From contig RPFO01000167.1 in the NCBI GenBank assembly GCA_009746045.1, positions 1,177,574 through 1,241,573 of the forward strand: a stretch of 64,000 nucleotides of DNA, given 5' to 3'. Below the pieces are notes generated by a model. It did not search any database and had not been told where the DNA came from. It was given only the letters and a program-made list of their open reading frames with translations. Shown one piece after another: positions 9,331 to 20,406 of the stretch. A program made the translations under genes and the position numbers. The stretch is from Mesostigma viride. Taxonomy: Eukaryota; Streptophyta; Mesostigmatophyceae; Mesostigmatales; Mesostigmataceae. How positions within the stretch are numbered: position 1 is the first letter of the stretch; every line of letters begins with the position of its first letter.

Positions 9331-11976
9331 CGTGCCCAGCTCACTCCAAATAAAAAGTGCAAGTTGAAAGGGTGTAGGCAGTGAAAACATAGATAGGAAG
9401 AACAAACATAGCAGTGATACTAGTAACAAATAGGAGTAAAGGCACAAAGAGAAGTGGTAAAGGAGGGAAAAAGTGAAAAATAATAATTAAACAATAAAAA
9501 TAATAGTGATAATAAATAATAGTACAAACCAATGATGAATATGAGAATAAAAAGGAAAACAGAATAAGTATACAGCCAGCTTGTGTATGTATAGCCAGCT
9601 TGTCCAGCGGGTCCAGCGGGTCCAGCGGCACTGTGGGCTGCAGAGGCAGTCTGGGGGGGTAGATAACGTAGTTGCTGTTTACATTACTAGTTATTTCTCG
9701 ATAATGATACATTACGGAGCCGTCAGAGATCCGCATGCAACATGAGACCGTCGAAGGCCGGCCGATCCTTTTTTGGTACCCACATGATGCCGTCACGTGC
9801 TTAGTATTAACATATAATAAGTAGTGAATAGTAGCACACCAGAAAATGAAACCCTAGCATTGAACACATATTAGTCGTAAACACATTAATAGGAAATACA
9901 CGTATTAGTAGTATTATCATATAGTGATTGAGTCGAATGATAATTTACGTAGGTCAGAGATGATTCGGGACGCAGCATTAAAAATTAATAGTAAAGCATA
10001 ACATTAAGAATGGCTCAAACCCTATATATAGCAAGGGAATGCATGTATTATAAATTATTGTTATCATTCTTATTAGCATTATAGTGGTATATTTATCATT
10101 CACCAGTTGTCCGCTTGCGTGTTTATATTCTTAGTAGCTTGCAGATCGGGGACATCATTGCATCATTGCATCATGCAGCACGCGCACTTGCGCAGTCGAT
10201 ACAATACATGTACTTCTGCCTCGACTCAACATGCAGTCCGTGCTGCCGCAAACAGTGGCCGGCTTGACGTGGTGATTTTTGCTTTTGTGTTTGTTCAAAT
10301 ACCAAGGCATGCAGTCCAAAAACTCTTTTACAATAATTATACCGGTCGATGTCAATATTTGAGCTGCATTGTCAATGACATGCATTCGACACTCAGAATG
10401 CTCTTTACAGTGCAGTGTGGTATGGCATACCATATCTATAAAGTTATTATAAAGAAAATTACATATTGTAAGGGGTCTAGATAGGTTCATCGGTTGTGAA
10501 TCATTTTAGTTAGGCCAACTTTATAATAGTGCCAGTCTGTGACCAGCCGCCAGGCGGCTTAGATAATTGTGCAAGGCAGTCTAGGGAAAAAGTAACTGTT
10601 AACGCGTTCACATTACTTGACTAAGAGTCTGGTGCGCACGCTGGGGTGAGTTCCTCATGGCATATTTTTGGCAGAGGCCAGTGGTTTGGCCAACTTTACC
10701 GTCGGGAAATTAGTACCTAGCAACAGCGGTCGAGGCCTAGTAACGCTGTCAAAGTCGGGAAGTATGGCGGAGGCCTGGGTTGACCAAAAGTTGGGAAATC
10801 GCCATTGAAGTATGTAAATTATGCGAATTATTACCCGAATGCCCTGGCACGCGGACTTAGTAGTTTTAGTAATTAAGTACAATGCTCGCAATTGCATTAC
10901 TTTCTTCCACTTGCGAGCAAGCACGGCAAGATGTAGTGCGTTGGCTGTGCTTGCTATCCATTTCTCTCTGTCTTACACTGTGCTGCTTCAATGTCGGCAT
11001 TTTGTCCGACGGTGTATTCCTGTCACTTGTCATTTTGATTGAATATATATTAGCAGGAATTCCTCTCTTCTTTTGTTTCTGCCACTTACTGCTTAATTCT
11101 GTCATAAATCATGATTTTGCTGCAGATTTATGTAACTTGTCATCACTGTCAGGTTAATAATAGTAGTAATAATGTAATGGCGGACTCTCGAGACTTTTTG
11201 CATGTGAGTACTGCTGCCAGCTAGCCGCGCAAAGCCGGTCTTGATCTCCTTGGACTTGACAGCTGCAGATGCCCCATGGTCTGACCAGGCATATGGTCCT
11301 ACAGTAGCTCCATGTACAGGCAGCGCTGCCAGCGCTCGTCTTGCGCTATAAACCTGCCGTCGGAGCAGCGGGCCTGTTGTTCCGCTGCATACTCAAAGTT
11401 TTGGCGACCGGCGGCCAGGCGGTCTGAATGCATGCACTGTGGGCTCGGCCCAAGCCGGCTGGCACAGTTAAAATTATTTTGTAGTAGTCGTTAGTGGTGT
11501 CAGCTAACCGATTGCTCTGAATTTCAGTGGCAGGCTTCTGACGTCCAGCTGTTTCACGCTTCTGAGTAACCTGTTAGTTGCCACTCGTTTCCATAGATAC
11601 AATGTGACAGTCATGATTAATACTAGCCCTTAATGAAATATGTAATGTCCATACCTTCTACACTGGTTTCACTTAATCCGGCCTCTAGTAGGAGGCGCTC
11701 AAATTGGATCAATGATACTGTGCATACAATGCTGCTGCCAGGCCTCTCTAACAATCATCACATTCTTGCGCTGTTGCATTATTATGCAGGACCAGCTGCC
11801 AGTGGGGCGCGATCAAGATCCTGTAATAAACCAACATTGCTTGGTATAGCCTGCGCTTATCCGAGGACACGTAGCCATCCACGTACGATGCACCGGATGC
11901 TATTTAATTCCATACCTGATCGGATCCCTATTCCCCATTACCAGAATACGCTGGTAGCGGCGCTCACTACTCTTCA
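9331..11976. other. no gene recognised; upstream region of the LRR gene
   Basis: Short ORFs on both strands, none with a recognisable domain. A 91-aa hydrophobic reading (10882-11157) was considered and not accepted. Three copies of GTCCAGCGG sit at 9603-9632. The last part should hold the LRR gene promoter, but no motif could be assigned. Confidence 0.4.
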
Positions 11977-13359
11977 ATGAGTTTAGTCCGGCAACGCGAC
12001 ATGTCCAGAGATCATGAGTCGGCCAGAATTGATGCAAGAACACCCCTTGCGCCAGCTCGACCACGGCTTGCATGCCTTGACACCATCATGGCAACGCACG
12101 ACGTGAGCGCACGCGTTCTCGGGGAGCTGCCTTTGATCCAGCGCGTATGGTTGCGCCAGGTGTCGCGGGCCATGTGCGGTGCCGTTGATGCATCGCTCGC
12201 AACCATCCTTGAGCTTACCCGGGATGACATGGAGGCCATTAAGCACCTATGTACGCGGAAGGAGGACGCCGCCTGGTTGTTCGGCAAGTTGGTGAACCTG
12301 CGCAAGTTCATCAACCCGTGGCGGGGGGGCGACCGGGGCACAGTGCTCACCGATCGCTTCCTGTTTGAGCTGCTCACTAAGTGCCGGTCATTGGAGCATG
12401 TTGCAGTGCATGGGGCCAAGCTGATAACGGATGCAAGCATTGTCCTCCTGGGCCAGATCAAGGCCCCCTTGAAGTCGTTGGACGTGGGGGGTTGCGTGGG
12501 GGTCACGGATGCAAGCATGCAGGCGGTGGCCACAAAGTGCACGCAGCTGCACCACCTGGACGTCTCTAACTGCCCGGGGATCACGGACGCCAGCATCGTG
12601 GCCGCGGGTCACTTGGAGCTCTTGCGGTCTTTGAACGTGCATACGTGCCCAGGGGTAACGGACGTCGGGATCAGTGCTATTGGTGAAAACTGTCGGCAGC
12701 TGGAACATATCCGTGTCTCAGGCTGCGTCCGCGTGACAGATTACAGCATCATCATCCTGGGCTCGAACTGTTCGCAGCTGCGGAAGTGCTGCTTTTCCAG
12801 CTGCTGCGGCGTGACCGACAAGAGCATCCAAGTCATCGCTGCGGGTTGCCCATTCCTTGAGCACTTGGAACTCGAGGGGTGCTCTAACGTGACTGATAAG
12901 AGCATTATGAGGATCTGTGAGAACTGCCTGGGCCTGCTCTACTTGAACGTCTTTGGGTGCGTTGGTGTCACAGACAGTAGTGTCCGGATCTTGGCAGAGA
13001 CATGCCACGGGCTCCAACACCTTGACGTGGGCCAATGTCCCCAGGTCACCGATGAGGGCATCTGGGCGGTTGGGAATGGCTGCACCCAGTTGGAGTATCT
13101 CAACGTGTCCGACTGTGTGGAGATCACGGACTGGAGCATTGCCAACATTGCGAAGAGCTGCAGGCACCTAAAGGCATTGCACGTGTCCCATTGCCATAAA
13201 GTCACCAATGCAAGCATTCGACAGGTGGATGAGTGCTGCAAACAGATGCAGTACCTGTACTATGCAGGATGCCCTGGCATCACGGATTATGATATCAAGA
13301 TAGTCAGGGACCATGCTAGACAAGTTGTGGATTACCTGGAGGCATGGTTGGATTCTTAG
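11977..13359 (+). CDS. AMN1/FBXL-type leucine-rich repeat protein
   Basis: Intact intronless 460-residue ORF. From about residue 125 to 445 it consists of roughly a dozen 26-residue cysteine-containing LRRs of the form C..L..L.V..C..VTD.SI..I, the signature of the AMN1/F-box-LRR superfamily. The N-terminal 60-100 residues (LGELPLIQRVWLRQVSRAMC) resemble a degenerate F-box helix pair, which would suggest a substrate-binding subunit of an SCF ubiquitin ligase. That part is inference, and the protein may be an F-box-less AMN1-like regulator. No signal peptide or membrane segment is seen. The first ATG is used; ATGs at residues 9 and 38 are alternatives, and the LRR frame supports any of them. 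Codon use is more GC-rich than the flanks, as expected for a real gene. Confidence 0.85.
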   Translation: MSLVRQRDMSRDHESARIDARTPLAPARPRLACLDTIMATHDVSARVLGELPLIQRVWLRQVSRAMCGAVDASLATILELTRDDMEAIKHLCTRKEDAAWLFGKLVNLRKFINPWRGGDRGTVLTDRFLFELLTKCRSLEHVAVHGAKLITDASIVLLGQIKAPLKSLDVGGCVGVTDASMQAVATKCTQLHHLDVSNCPGITDASIVAAGHLELLRSLNVHTCPGVTDVGISAIGENCRQLEHIRVSGCVRVTDYSIIILGSNCSQLRKCCFSSCCGVTDKSIQVIAAGCPFLEHLELEGCSNVTDKSIMRICENCLGLLYLNVFGCVGVTDSSVRILAETCHGLQHLDVGQCPQVTDEGIWAVGNGCTQLEYLNVSDCVEITDWSIANIAKSCRHLKALHVSHCHKVTNASIRQVDECCKQMQYLYYAGCPGITDYDIKIVRDHARQVVDYLEAWLDS

Positions 13360-13640
13360 CATTATGAAATTGCCTACTAACAGTAGTTGAATGGCAGCTA
13401 TAGTCTCCTTGATAGTAGACTCTCAACCTCGTGAGCCGCCTGCTGTGGCCTGCCTTTTCAAGGCAATGGTGGGAGAGGCGGCGGCATAATGTCCAGCTTA
13501 CCCCCTTCTTGCTGACATGCATCAATATGAGGGAATCAGAATGTAGAACCTACTAAAACAGTTTGAAACCCATGGCTCTCCCAACCGGGCCGACGCGCGC
13601 CCCCCGAATGAATCAAATGACTGATGAATGAATTCCCAAG
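13360..13640. other. 3' flank of the LRR gene, nothing else seen
   Basis: No repeat or gene recognised before similarity to a LINE 3' end begins. Confidence 0.4.
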
Positions 13641-13649
13641 AGAGCACAT

Positions 13650-14050
13650 GTCCATCCCTAGAGGCTTTCACAAAAGGTCCATGCATGGGTGGCCACCTTG
13701 AACATGCCACCCACGGCCACTGAGGCCGGCCTCCCACCGGGTGAGGACAAAGCCTGGCTTGACAGTGCCAGGGCGGGCTTGGTGCCAGAGTAGCCAGTGT
13801 CTGATCGATGCCTGCACTAATGGTTGTCTCACTTCTTCTGATGCCACCAGCCTGCATGACTCTAGCCTACCTTCTGATATCCTCCTGATCTGTGCAGGCC
13901 AGCCTATGTCTAAGAATGATGTGGAAAACAACGGGTAAATCAGCGTAAGTACAATTAATCCTCATTGCTGATAATATGGAATAGTTCAGCGCTCCGGCAT
14001 AACACCATGGTGACGGCTCCATCGAGCTGCTGAGAATCTTTCTTCTGCGT
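13650..14050 (-). pseudogene. diverged 3' fragment of LINE family A
   Basis: Reverse-strand reading contains YADLPVVFHIILRHR, matching the NEDLYADLPYVSHILRHRR block found in the better copy at 14798-15207. The order of nucleotide blocks (GGGTGAGGACA, TTGGTGCCAG, CTGATCTGTGC, ATCCTCATTGCTGATA) is also shared. It is frameshifted and old. Confidence 0.6.
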
Positions 14051-14445
14051 CCACACCTCCATGCCCTTCGCGGCCTCCATCGATCTAGTTCTGTATGCGA
14101 TGTCAGAGGCTTGCAGAGCTGCGTGGTCGCACCGCCATTCCCCATTTACCGGCGGGACAAGGCGGCACCCTGGGCACCAGTCCTGCATGTAAACCTTCAG
14201 CTCCATGGAGGATAAACGTTTGTTCCTCTCTCTCAAACGCAAGAAGTTGCACCACCTCGATCCCCTGGACGATGGATGCCTCGACCTCACCCTGCTCAGC
14301 AGCAGCAGCAACACGACCTGCCGCCCTTGTGGCCGCAGTACCTCCGCCACAAGCAAGACCCCAAGAAGCCCAATGAAGGTGTTCTGGAGGGGCGGGGTCT
14401 TGCAATAGAAGTTACAACCCTCCCCACGGGCTAGACTAGCCATTT
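14051..14445 (-). other. unidentified ORF sequence joined to the LINE fragment
   Basis: The minus-strand reading continues upstream of the LINE fragment with a Leu/Arg-rich stretch and the segment MQDWCPGCRLVPPVNGEW. No family was recognised. It is either a degenerate upstream part of the LINE or older sequence into which the LINE inserted. Confidence 0.3.
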
Positions 14446-14510
14446 CATGTAGTCACACCCATGTTTGGGTGATGATGCAACAGGTCTGTGCAACGCCAAT
14501 GTGCACCCCT

Positions 14511-14600
14511 ATTAATTAATTAATTAATTAATTATTTAAAATTAATTAATTATTTAAAAATAATTAATTAATTAGTTATAATTAAACTAATTAATAGACA
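14511..14600. repeat. (TTAA)n-type microsatellite, LINE A tail
   Basis: ATTAATTA repeats of the kind that terminate every LINE A copy in this window, followed by the conserved AATAGACACGTGACTGGGTC of the 3' end. Confidence 0.8.
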
Positions 14601-15212
14601 CGTGACTGGGTCACGTAAGCATAAGCCCTCACTCAGTGGTAGGGGAACATGGGATGGAATGGATGAGGCATAAGCTATCTAGGTCCTACCGTAGTTGCAG
14701 GGTTGTTAAGTGGACACCACGGCCTGAATCGCTATGAATGCCATATACGCGGTCACGCGTGGAGCCCCCACAGACTTGGGGGTGGTCTCCTTCATCACTA
14801 CTTGCCATCTATCCTTGCGTACCATCGGCCTCCATATGTTACAGACAAGCCAGGAGGTTGCTCGGGTGTGAGCCCGTCACGTCTAGGGTAGCTCATGTCC
14901 ATGCCGAGTCTATCACGAAAAGTCCACGGGTGGCGGCCCTGCCGCCCGCGGCCTGGGGCACGCCAGGTGAGGACATAACACCCAGGCTGGGCGGGGTTGG
15001 TGCCAGCTAGTCTATATCTGATGTGTCTATGTACCTGATCTGTGCGGGCCAGGTGCCCGGCTAGGCCCAGGCGCCTGTGCCTAAGAATGTGGGAAACATA
15101 GGGCAAATCAGCGTACAAATCCTCATTACTAATGTGCAATCCAAAGGGGATGTTAAGGGCCGTGCGCAGCATCTTGGTGACGGTGCCGTCGAGTCGTTGC
15201 TCCAGCTCCTTC
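14600..15212 (-). pseudogene. LINE family A 3' part, left of the Copia insertion
   Basis: Minus-strand reading 15207-14798 gives the C-terminal region of a LINE reverse-transcriptase protein: LEQRLDGTVTKMLR, NEDLYADLPYVSHILRHRR, LAGHLART and a GK-rich tail. This is the segment that follows the RT thumb in many LINEs. The 3' UTR and (TTAA)n tail lie at lower coordinates. The copy is cut at 15212 by the Copia-like element and resumes at 23039 on the other side, where the reading continues toward the TYGAETW block. It is 5' truncated near 23150. Confidence 0.75.
15208..15212. repeat. target duplication CCTTC, left
   Basis: Identical to 23039-23043, bordering the Copia-like element. Removing the element and one copy restores a continuous LINE sequence. 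Confidence 0.85.
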
Positions 15213-15829
15213 AGTTGTGAGGGTAAGAATGCCACGAATTCCGCCATGGTTCTTGCAGGAAGTTGCCTTTATTAATAATCAGGAAACACAGACGTAAGTC
15301 ACGTCACTTCCAAGACTGCACGCAGCACAGGCGACAGGGTCGCAGTGCCAAGAGAACGTGCACGCAAGAACTAGCGTCCCGGTGTGACCAAGTCACTCAT
15401 ATAGCTTACTAGGGACGCGTCCAAGTATTCAGCTGCACTGTCACAGCTGAACTGTCAATCAATTGATTACACAGACTCTGGCACGCCTTTGGCGCGCAGA
15501 TCTATCAATTGTCCATACGGCTAGTCCTGTGGACCTATCCGTACACTAGTCAGCATCAATTGTCTCATAGGTCCTGGCGCGCTACAGTGCGCCTACCTAT
15601 CAATTGACCATCAAGTCCTGTACAAGTCCTGTCAACGTCCTGCGGACTATCAAAGTGACACTTGTACATCCTGTGTCCGTACGCGCCCACAGTGGCGCGC
15701 CGGGTACTGTCGGCACAGCCTAGGAAACGTCATAACTTTTACGTTCCTTAACCAAATGAGGCGTTCAAGGTGCCGTTGGAAAGAGCGTAACAATCTCTAT
15801 CCATCTAACGTAAATCCTTTACGTTAACT
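15213..15829 (-). repeat. 3' LTR of the Copia-like element
   Basis: Direct repeat of 22422-23038. Only two substitutions were noticed (G/A in GCACAGGCGACAGG and T/C in GTAAATCC). The inner edge is fixed by the divergence of flanking sequence after AACT. Confidence 0.9.
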
Positions 15830-15852
15830 CCAATCCCTTCTTTTCTTTAGGG
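15830..15852 (-). promoter_or_regulatory. polypurine tract of the Copia-like element
   Basis: Reading the minus strand toward the LTR, a run AAAGAAAAGAAGGGATTGG abuts the LTR edge. This is the expected primer site for plus-strand synthesis and independently confirms orientation and LTR boundary. Confidence 0.75.
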
Positions 15853-16779
15853 ATCACATCCCCTGCCAGGGACCCTTGAAGTAGCTTGAAATGTCCTTCA
15901 CTCCAGCTTGAAGCTTGAACAGATGTCTTTAATGGCCATTGCCATTCCCCCAGCCCTTTCTTTTAAGGAACTGGAAAAGAAACAGATCTGCCACAGGGAA
16001 AACCATTTCATGAGAAATGGATAAAAACCTATGGAAGTGGCATTACAGAGTACCACCAGATATTAGAAGCACACAAAATTAAATACATACAGGTTAATTC
16101 TATGAGGTCTTCTCCAGGAATTAATCCCATCACCTCGGTAGAGCCTCCAGTACAATGACCTTCTGGCGGTGAGTTACATTAATCCCAGATACTAATCCCA
16201 TAAAACCCAGTACATATTCAATATAAGTACAATAAATCCATGACAATTAAAATACCACTTGACAAAGTAAGGCGTATTACAATAGTTTGCCTGTCATTCT
16301 CTCAACAGGGGTCTATTGGCGCCCGTCTTACGGCGCCCGTCTACTTGCCAGATGGTAAACTGCCACAGCAAACAAATGACAAAATGAAACACATAGGCAA
16401 CAATTAAATCCTGCCCTGGGGAACTAGGGAAGTCTGAACAGGCAAACACCTGAACAGGCCAGCTTGTAGAAACATAATACCAGGGAATCGAACCCCGCCC
16501 TATAAACCCCAGAATAAAGGTTCCCAGACCATTGTGAGAGGTATGTACAAATATACATTTCTTTTAAAATAGAATACATGGTCTGTAATGGACCTGTCAA
16601 CCTTGTGTAGTCAACAGCATGAACCCCAGCCAAAACCTGGCTGTATCCTGATTAAAATCAGAGTGAGTGTACCATGGTCCATGAGCCTTAGTACAGACTA
16701 AAATACAGGTATTATGCCAGTCACAATGCTGACACTACCACACAATCTGCTCTCCAATGCCCTATAACCATGCACCAGC
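15853..16779 (-). other. 3' untranslated region of the Copia-like element
   Basis: About 930 bp between the pol stop and the polypurine tract, without a credible ORF. Confidence 0.6.
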
Positions 16780-19700
16780 TTAGACAGCTTGCTGAGATGG
16801 GTCCATCAGAGACTGAAGAACCTTGTATTGCACTGCTGCCTTCTGCACTAGCTTGGTCAAAGCATCAGCAGGATTGTCAACCCCAGGGATATGCTCAATA
16901 TTGGCCAAGGAGGACAACTCCTTAAGAAGGAGATAATCCAAGTCCCTACTTCTGGCCATCTGCCTGTGCACAAACTGCACCATCCCCATGGAGTCTGTTT
17001 TTAGAAGAGTGGTAACCTGAAGTGGCCAAGGAGTGTTAGAAGTCATCTGATGAAGCAACTCCTTCAGATAAAGGCTTGTGTGAATGCCTTCACAAATAGC
17101 CCTGCATTCTGCCACATCACTGCTGACAGCCACCCGTTTGTGCAGGCGACTAAACCAGCTCACCAAACTCCCCAGGCCTTCCTGTCTGAGCACAAAGAGC
17201 CCTGCAGCCCTGCCCCTGACCTTGGAGACCTGCCTGCTGTCCATTGAGCTATCCACATACAGCTCCATGCAAATGGGTTGTGATAAATCCACTGCAGACA
17301 ACAGAATGCCAGATGAAGCCCTGACCTGATCAGCCACCTTGGCAGACCCTAGCTCCACCAGCATGTCATCAGGCAACCTGGCTATGACCATAAGGTCTGG
17401 CCTGGAAATGCCTGCCACCCAAGCAACCATGCCCCTCACCATGGGACACAGTGCCTGTGTGATGGTTGGAGGAAGCTTGCTAATGAGGGTCTCTTGATAG
17501 TCATTGCCCCCCACCAGCAGCATACGCCACTCCCCTCCCTTCTTCACCAGTGTGGCCTCCATGCCCACAAACAGCAGAGGCTCATTCTCCACCTGCCATT
17601 GCTCCCTACCCAGAGGAAACTTGGACTTAATGATGGAGATCAGCTCCTTAAGCCACGACGTGGGAGCTATCAGATGTAGGTCATCCCCGTGCAGCGAAGC
17701 ATACACTGGCAGGCCTTCCCATTGCCCCAGAAACAGACAGGGGTCTACAGGAGAGACCTTCAAGTTGCAATGCTCCTTCAGGAAACGGTTGAGAGTCTCC
17801 CTCCAGATTATTGGACTTGACCTCAGGCCCTCCAGGCCCTTGAGGATTTTAAGGAACTCCGTGTGGATGTCCCTTTTCCATACAGCAGGCACCCTAACAT
17901 AGAAAGGCGTCTTGCCCTCCCACTTTTCCTGTGCCACATCTGCATCACCCTCCAGAAATGCCCTCTTGAAGTCTATCACCACTGAGCCATAGTCCAAGCC
18001 CTTGTTGAGAAGGCCTAGAAAGACACACAGCAGCAGCCTCCAAGTATCATGCAGCATGCCAGGGGTATACAACTCCTCAGCAGTGCACTCACCAGTACCC
18101 TTGAACTCATTCAGCACTGGCCTGACATGTGGTACCTTGACCCCGTCCACCTCCTTCATCTTGATGACAAACTTGAGCTTGAGTAGACGTCGTGCAGGAG
18201 GCAGGTCATTGACAGGTTCCACGCATTTCTTGGAGATCCAGTCCTCCCCAGATTTAATCAGACCCAGTGTGACCTGGGGACACATAATGGGAGAGGACAT
18301 GAGCTTCACCAGGCCTTGGTAGTTGATAGGGCTGTGTCCAGCAAGTGAGTGAGGACCAATGCCCAAACTGCTTGGATGACTAGCAGCTGGCAGTATGAGG
18401 TCATCAACCAAGGGCTCCTGCCCCTGGCACACTTGCACACGCTTAACCGTCCTGGTTACTGCACGTGATAGGTGAGTGGTCCTGAAATTAATCAGTGGGA
18501 CCTGACCAGCCCCTTCCTTAGTCAGGAGAGAGGACGTGATCACTACCCCATCCTGGCATAGGAAATTCTGCCCCAGAAGAGCAGGTCCTTGATAGCCCTC
18601 CAAGACACAAAAAGCAGTGTCCTGTCCAAGGATAGGAATGAATACCTCACCCAGTACCTTCACGTGTACCCCGCCACTGAAGTCAGACACAAACTGATAG
18701 CTGGGTTCAGACATGCTGTACCCTGCTGCAGCCCTGGTCCCAATAATGGAGACCTGAGAATTAGTGTCTACCTCTAAGGCAGTGTCCAGCCCCAGATTGC
18801 CATGCCACCTGAGCTTGGCTACCTTGGGCTGCTTCTTGGCCCTTTGTAGAGCCCCAATCAATCCAGCCAAACTTGTCCCCCTGGGCTTGGTTAGTGCCTT
18901 GGGCTTGACAGTTGACTCCCCAGCTGTTGACCTTGCAGCCTGTTCAACAAGTACCTCTGCAACCTGGCCAGGGCTGACAGATTCCCCTGCAACAGATGTG
19001 GTCGTTGCGTCAGTGATGTCACCTGGGACCTGAAAATCCTGCAGATCCTGTGAGCCTTGTGCCTGACTGCCCTCATTCATCAGGTTAGGCTTGACATATG
19101 ACCAACTCAGCCGGTGTACATGCTTTGGTTCGTCCTCCATGCTGACCAAGCATGCGTGGCTAGCTTCATCAACCTGGGTAACCACCCCAGGACTCCAGCT
19201 ACCACGTTTGCCATAAAGGCTAGGTTCCTTCCAAGCTAGGACCTTCTGACCCACTTGTGGCTCCAGCATCTTCCAACCCCGGTCCTTCTCCCTCAGCTTG
19301 GCAAAGGTGACATGTGCAGCATGTTTCCAGCCCTCCAGCACATGTGGTGGGCACAGGCCATGATATAGACCCATTGGGCTGACAGCAACTCCATCATAGT
19401 AGAAGTTAACCCTGCTGTTCAGCTGCTGCTCCACGTTCCTCAGCCATGCACTCCTGACAAGTGCAGGTGCAGACAAGGGTACCCAGTCTTCAGAGATGAT
19501 CAATTTCTTGACCTCCTGGATTGCCCTCTCGATAGCACCCTGCTGCCCATGAGCCTCCCTAGGTGTAACCAGCAACTCAGGAAGGGTAGGATCACCCTTG
19601 AGATGCTGAAACTGCATGTCCACCTGGATCCTTGTGGTAGGAAACTTGGCTCTTACATTCTGCAGGGCAGCCAGCAAGTACCTGTTCTTCATAGAAGGTA

Positions 19701-20265
19701 AATGCTCCAGCACCTTGTATTTCGTGTACCTGTCCACGCACACCAACAGTTGCATGCCCCTGATGTGTTGGATATCACACTGCAGATCACCAATGCTCTG
19801 AGGTAGAGCTTTGGCATGTGATTTCCTGGGCTTGTTGGAGGACAACTGGCACTTACACCGTGAGGCAGCTTGCTGACACGCCTTAAGAAGGGGTGCCCTG
19901 CCCATACGGAAGGCAAAGTTGTTTGACAGAGAAGTGGCATGCCCAAACATGTTGTGGATTCGGGCACCCAACTCCTGGTACACAGAGGAAGCAGTCCCTG
20001 GCACAGTCAGGACTGTGCTGTCAGGTTGTCCAGCATCACCATGCTGACTTCCATCCTGTTCTGACTCAGAGCCTGAGTCACCCTGCTCATGCCCAACACC
20101 TGGACCGCCAGCAGGGACCACATGCATACCACCAGAGGCCTTCACACCCCTCTGTGGTTGTACATTGGTTTCTCTCAAAATGAGAGGTCCACCCTCGTGC
20201 CCAGCACGAGGATGCATAGGGTCAGACATACTTACAGCTGCATCAGCTGTCAAGGACGTCTTCAT
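16780..20265 (-). CDS. pol: Copia-like Pol polyprotein (integrase-protease-RT-RNase H)
   Basis: Intact 1161-residue ORF. An HH-CC-like segment (residues ~104-139) is followed by an integrase core with Asp164, Asp216 and Glu246 (QQGAIER, cf. the usual QNGVVER) and a C-terminal region to about 390. Next comes a retropepsin-like domain: ALEVDTNSQVSIIG at 496-509, with VDTN where DTG/DSG is usual, and ALLGQNF at 562-568. RT spans roughly 680-960 with VVIDFKRAF (762-770) and HGDD (859-862) in the catalytic loop, where most Copia elements have VDD. RNase H starts at ELYVDSS (1001) and ends with NPADALTK. Copia Pol is normally PR-IN-RT-RH, so the integrase-first order is odd. The reading frame is open upstream of this ATG as far as the gag UGA. 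Confidence 0.9.
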   Translation of the reverse strand: MKTSLTADAAVSMSDPMHPRAGHEGGPLILRETNVQPQRGVKASGGMHVVPAGGPGVGHEQGDSGSESEQDGSQHGDAGQPDSTVLTVPGTASSVYQELGARIHNMFGHATSLSNNFAFRMGRAPLLKACQQAASRCKCQLSSNKPRKSHAKALPQSIGDLQCDIQHIRGMQLLVCVDRYTKYKVLEHLPSMKNRYLLAALQNVRAKFPTTRIQVDMQFQHLKGDPTLPELLVTPREAHGQQGAIERAIQEVKKLIISEDWVPLSAPALVRSAWLRNVEQQLNSRVNFYYDGVAVSPMGLYHGLCPPHVLEGWKHAAHVTFAKLREKDRGWKMLEPQVGQKVLAWKEPSLYGKRGSWSPGVVTQVDEASHACLVSMEDEPKHVHRLSWSYVKPNLMNEGSQAQGSQDLQDFQVPGDITDATTTSVAGESVSPGQVAEVLVEQAARSTAGESTVKPKALTKPRGTSLAGLIGALQRAKKQPKVAKLRWHGNLGLDTALEVDTNSQVSIIGTRAAAGYSMSEPSYQFVSDFSGGVHVKVLGEVFIPILGQDTAFCVLEGYQGPALLGQNFLCQDGVVITSSLLTKEGAGQVPLINFRTTHLSRAVTRTVKRVQVCQGQEPLVDDLILPAASHPSSLGIGPHSLAGHSPINYQGLVKLMSSPIMCPQVTLGLIKSGEDWISKKCVEPVNDLPPARRLLKLKFVIKMKEVDGVKVPHVRPVLNEFKGTGECTAEELYTPGMLHDTWRLLLCVFLGLLNKGLDYGSVVIDFKRAFLEGDADVAQEKWEGKTPFYVRVPAVWKRDIHTEFLKILKGLEGLRSSPIIWRETLNRFLKEHCNLKVSPVDPCLFLGQWEGLPVYASLHGDDLHLIAPTSWLKELISIIKSKFPLGREQWQVENEPLLFVGMEATLVKKGGEWRMLLVGGNDYQETLISKLPPTITQALCPMVRGMVAWVAGISRPDLMVIARLPDDMLVELGSAKVADQVRASSGILLSAVDLSQPICMELYVDSSMDSRQVSKVRGRAAGLFVLRQEGLGSLVSWFSRLHKRVAVSSDVAECRAICEGIHTSLYLKELLHQMTSNTPWPLQVTTLLKTDSMGMVQFVHRQMARSRDLDYLLLKELSSLANIEHIPGVDNPADALTKLVQKAAVQYKVLQSLMDPSQQAV

Positions 20266-20406
20266 AGGAACCTGTACCTCTCCAGGTGACCTGGGGCCAC
20301 ACTGAACCTGGAGATCACCCTCTTGTTGCCCAGATATAAAATCTGCATTGGAGCACCTGGCCTCCCCCTTGGGTGAATTAAGGTGTGTAGGGGTTGCCTC
20401 AGACAG

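Noticed and set aside
10155-10490. 111-aa and 125-aa overlapping ORFs on opposite strands
   Set aside because: No recognisable motif; coding likelihood not supported.
10882-11157. 91-aa hydrophobic ORF upstream of the LRR gene
   Set aside because: Hydrophobicity alone, no family match, no splice or context support.
14103-14445. Host gene on the minus strand next to the LINE fragment
   Set aside because: No family recognised and the reading fuses into degenerate LINE sequence; kept only as unidentified.
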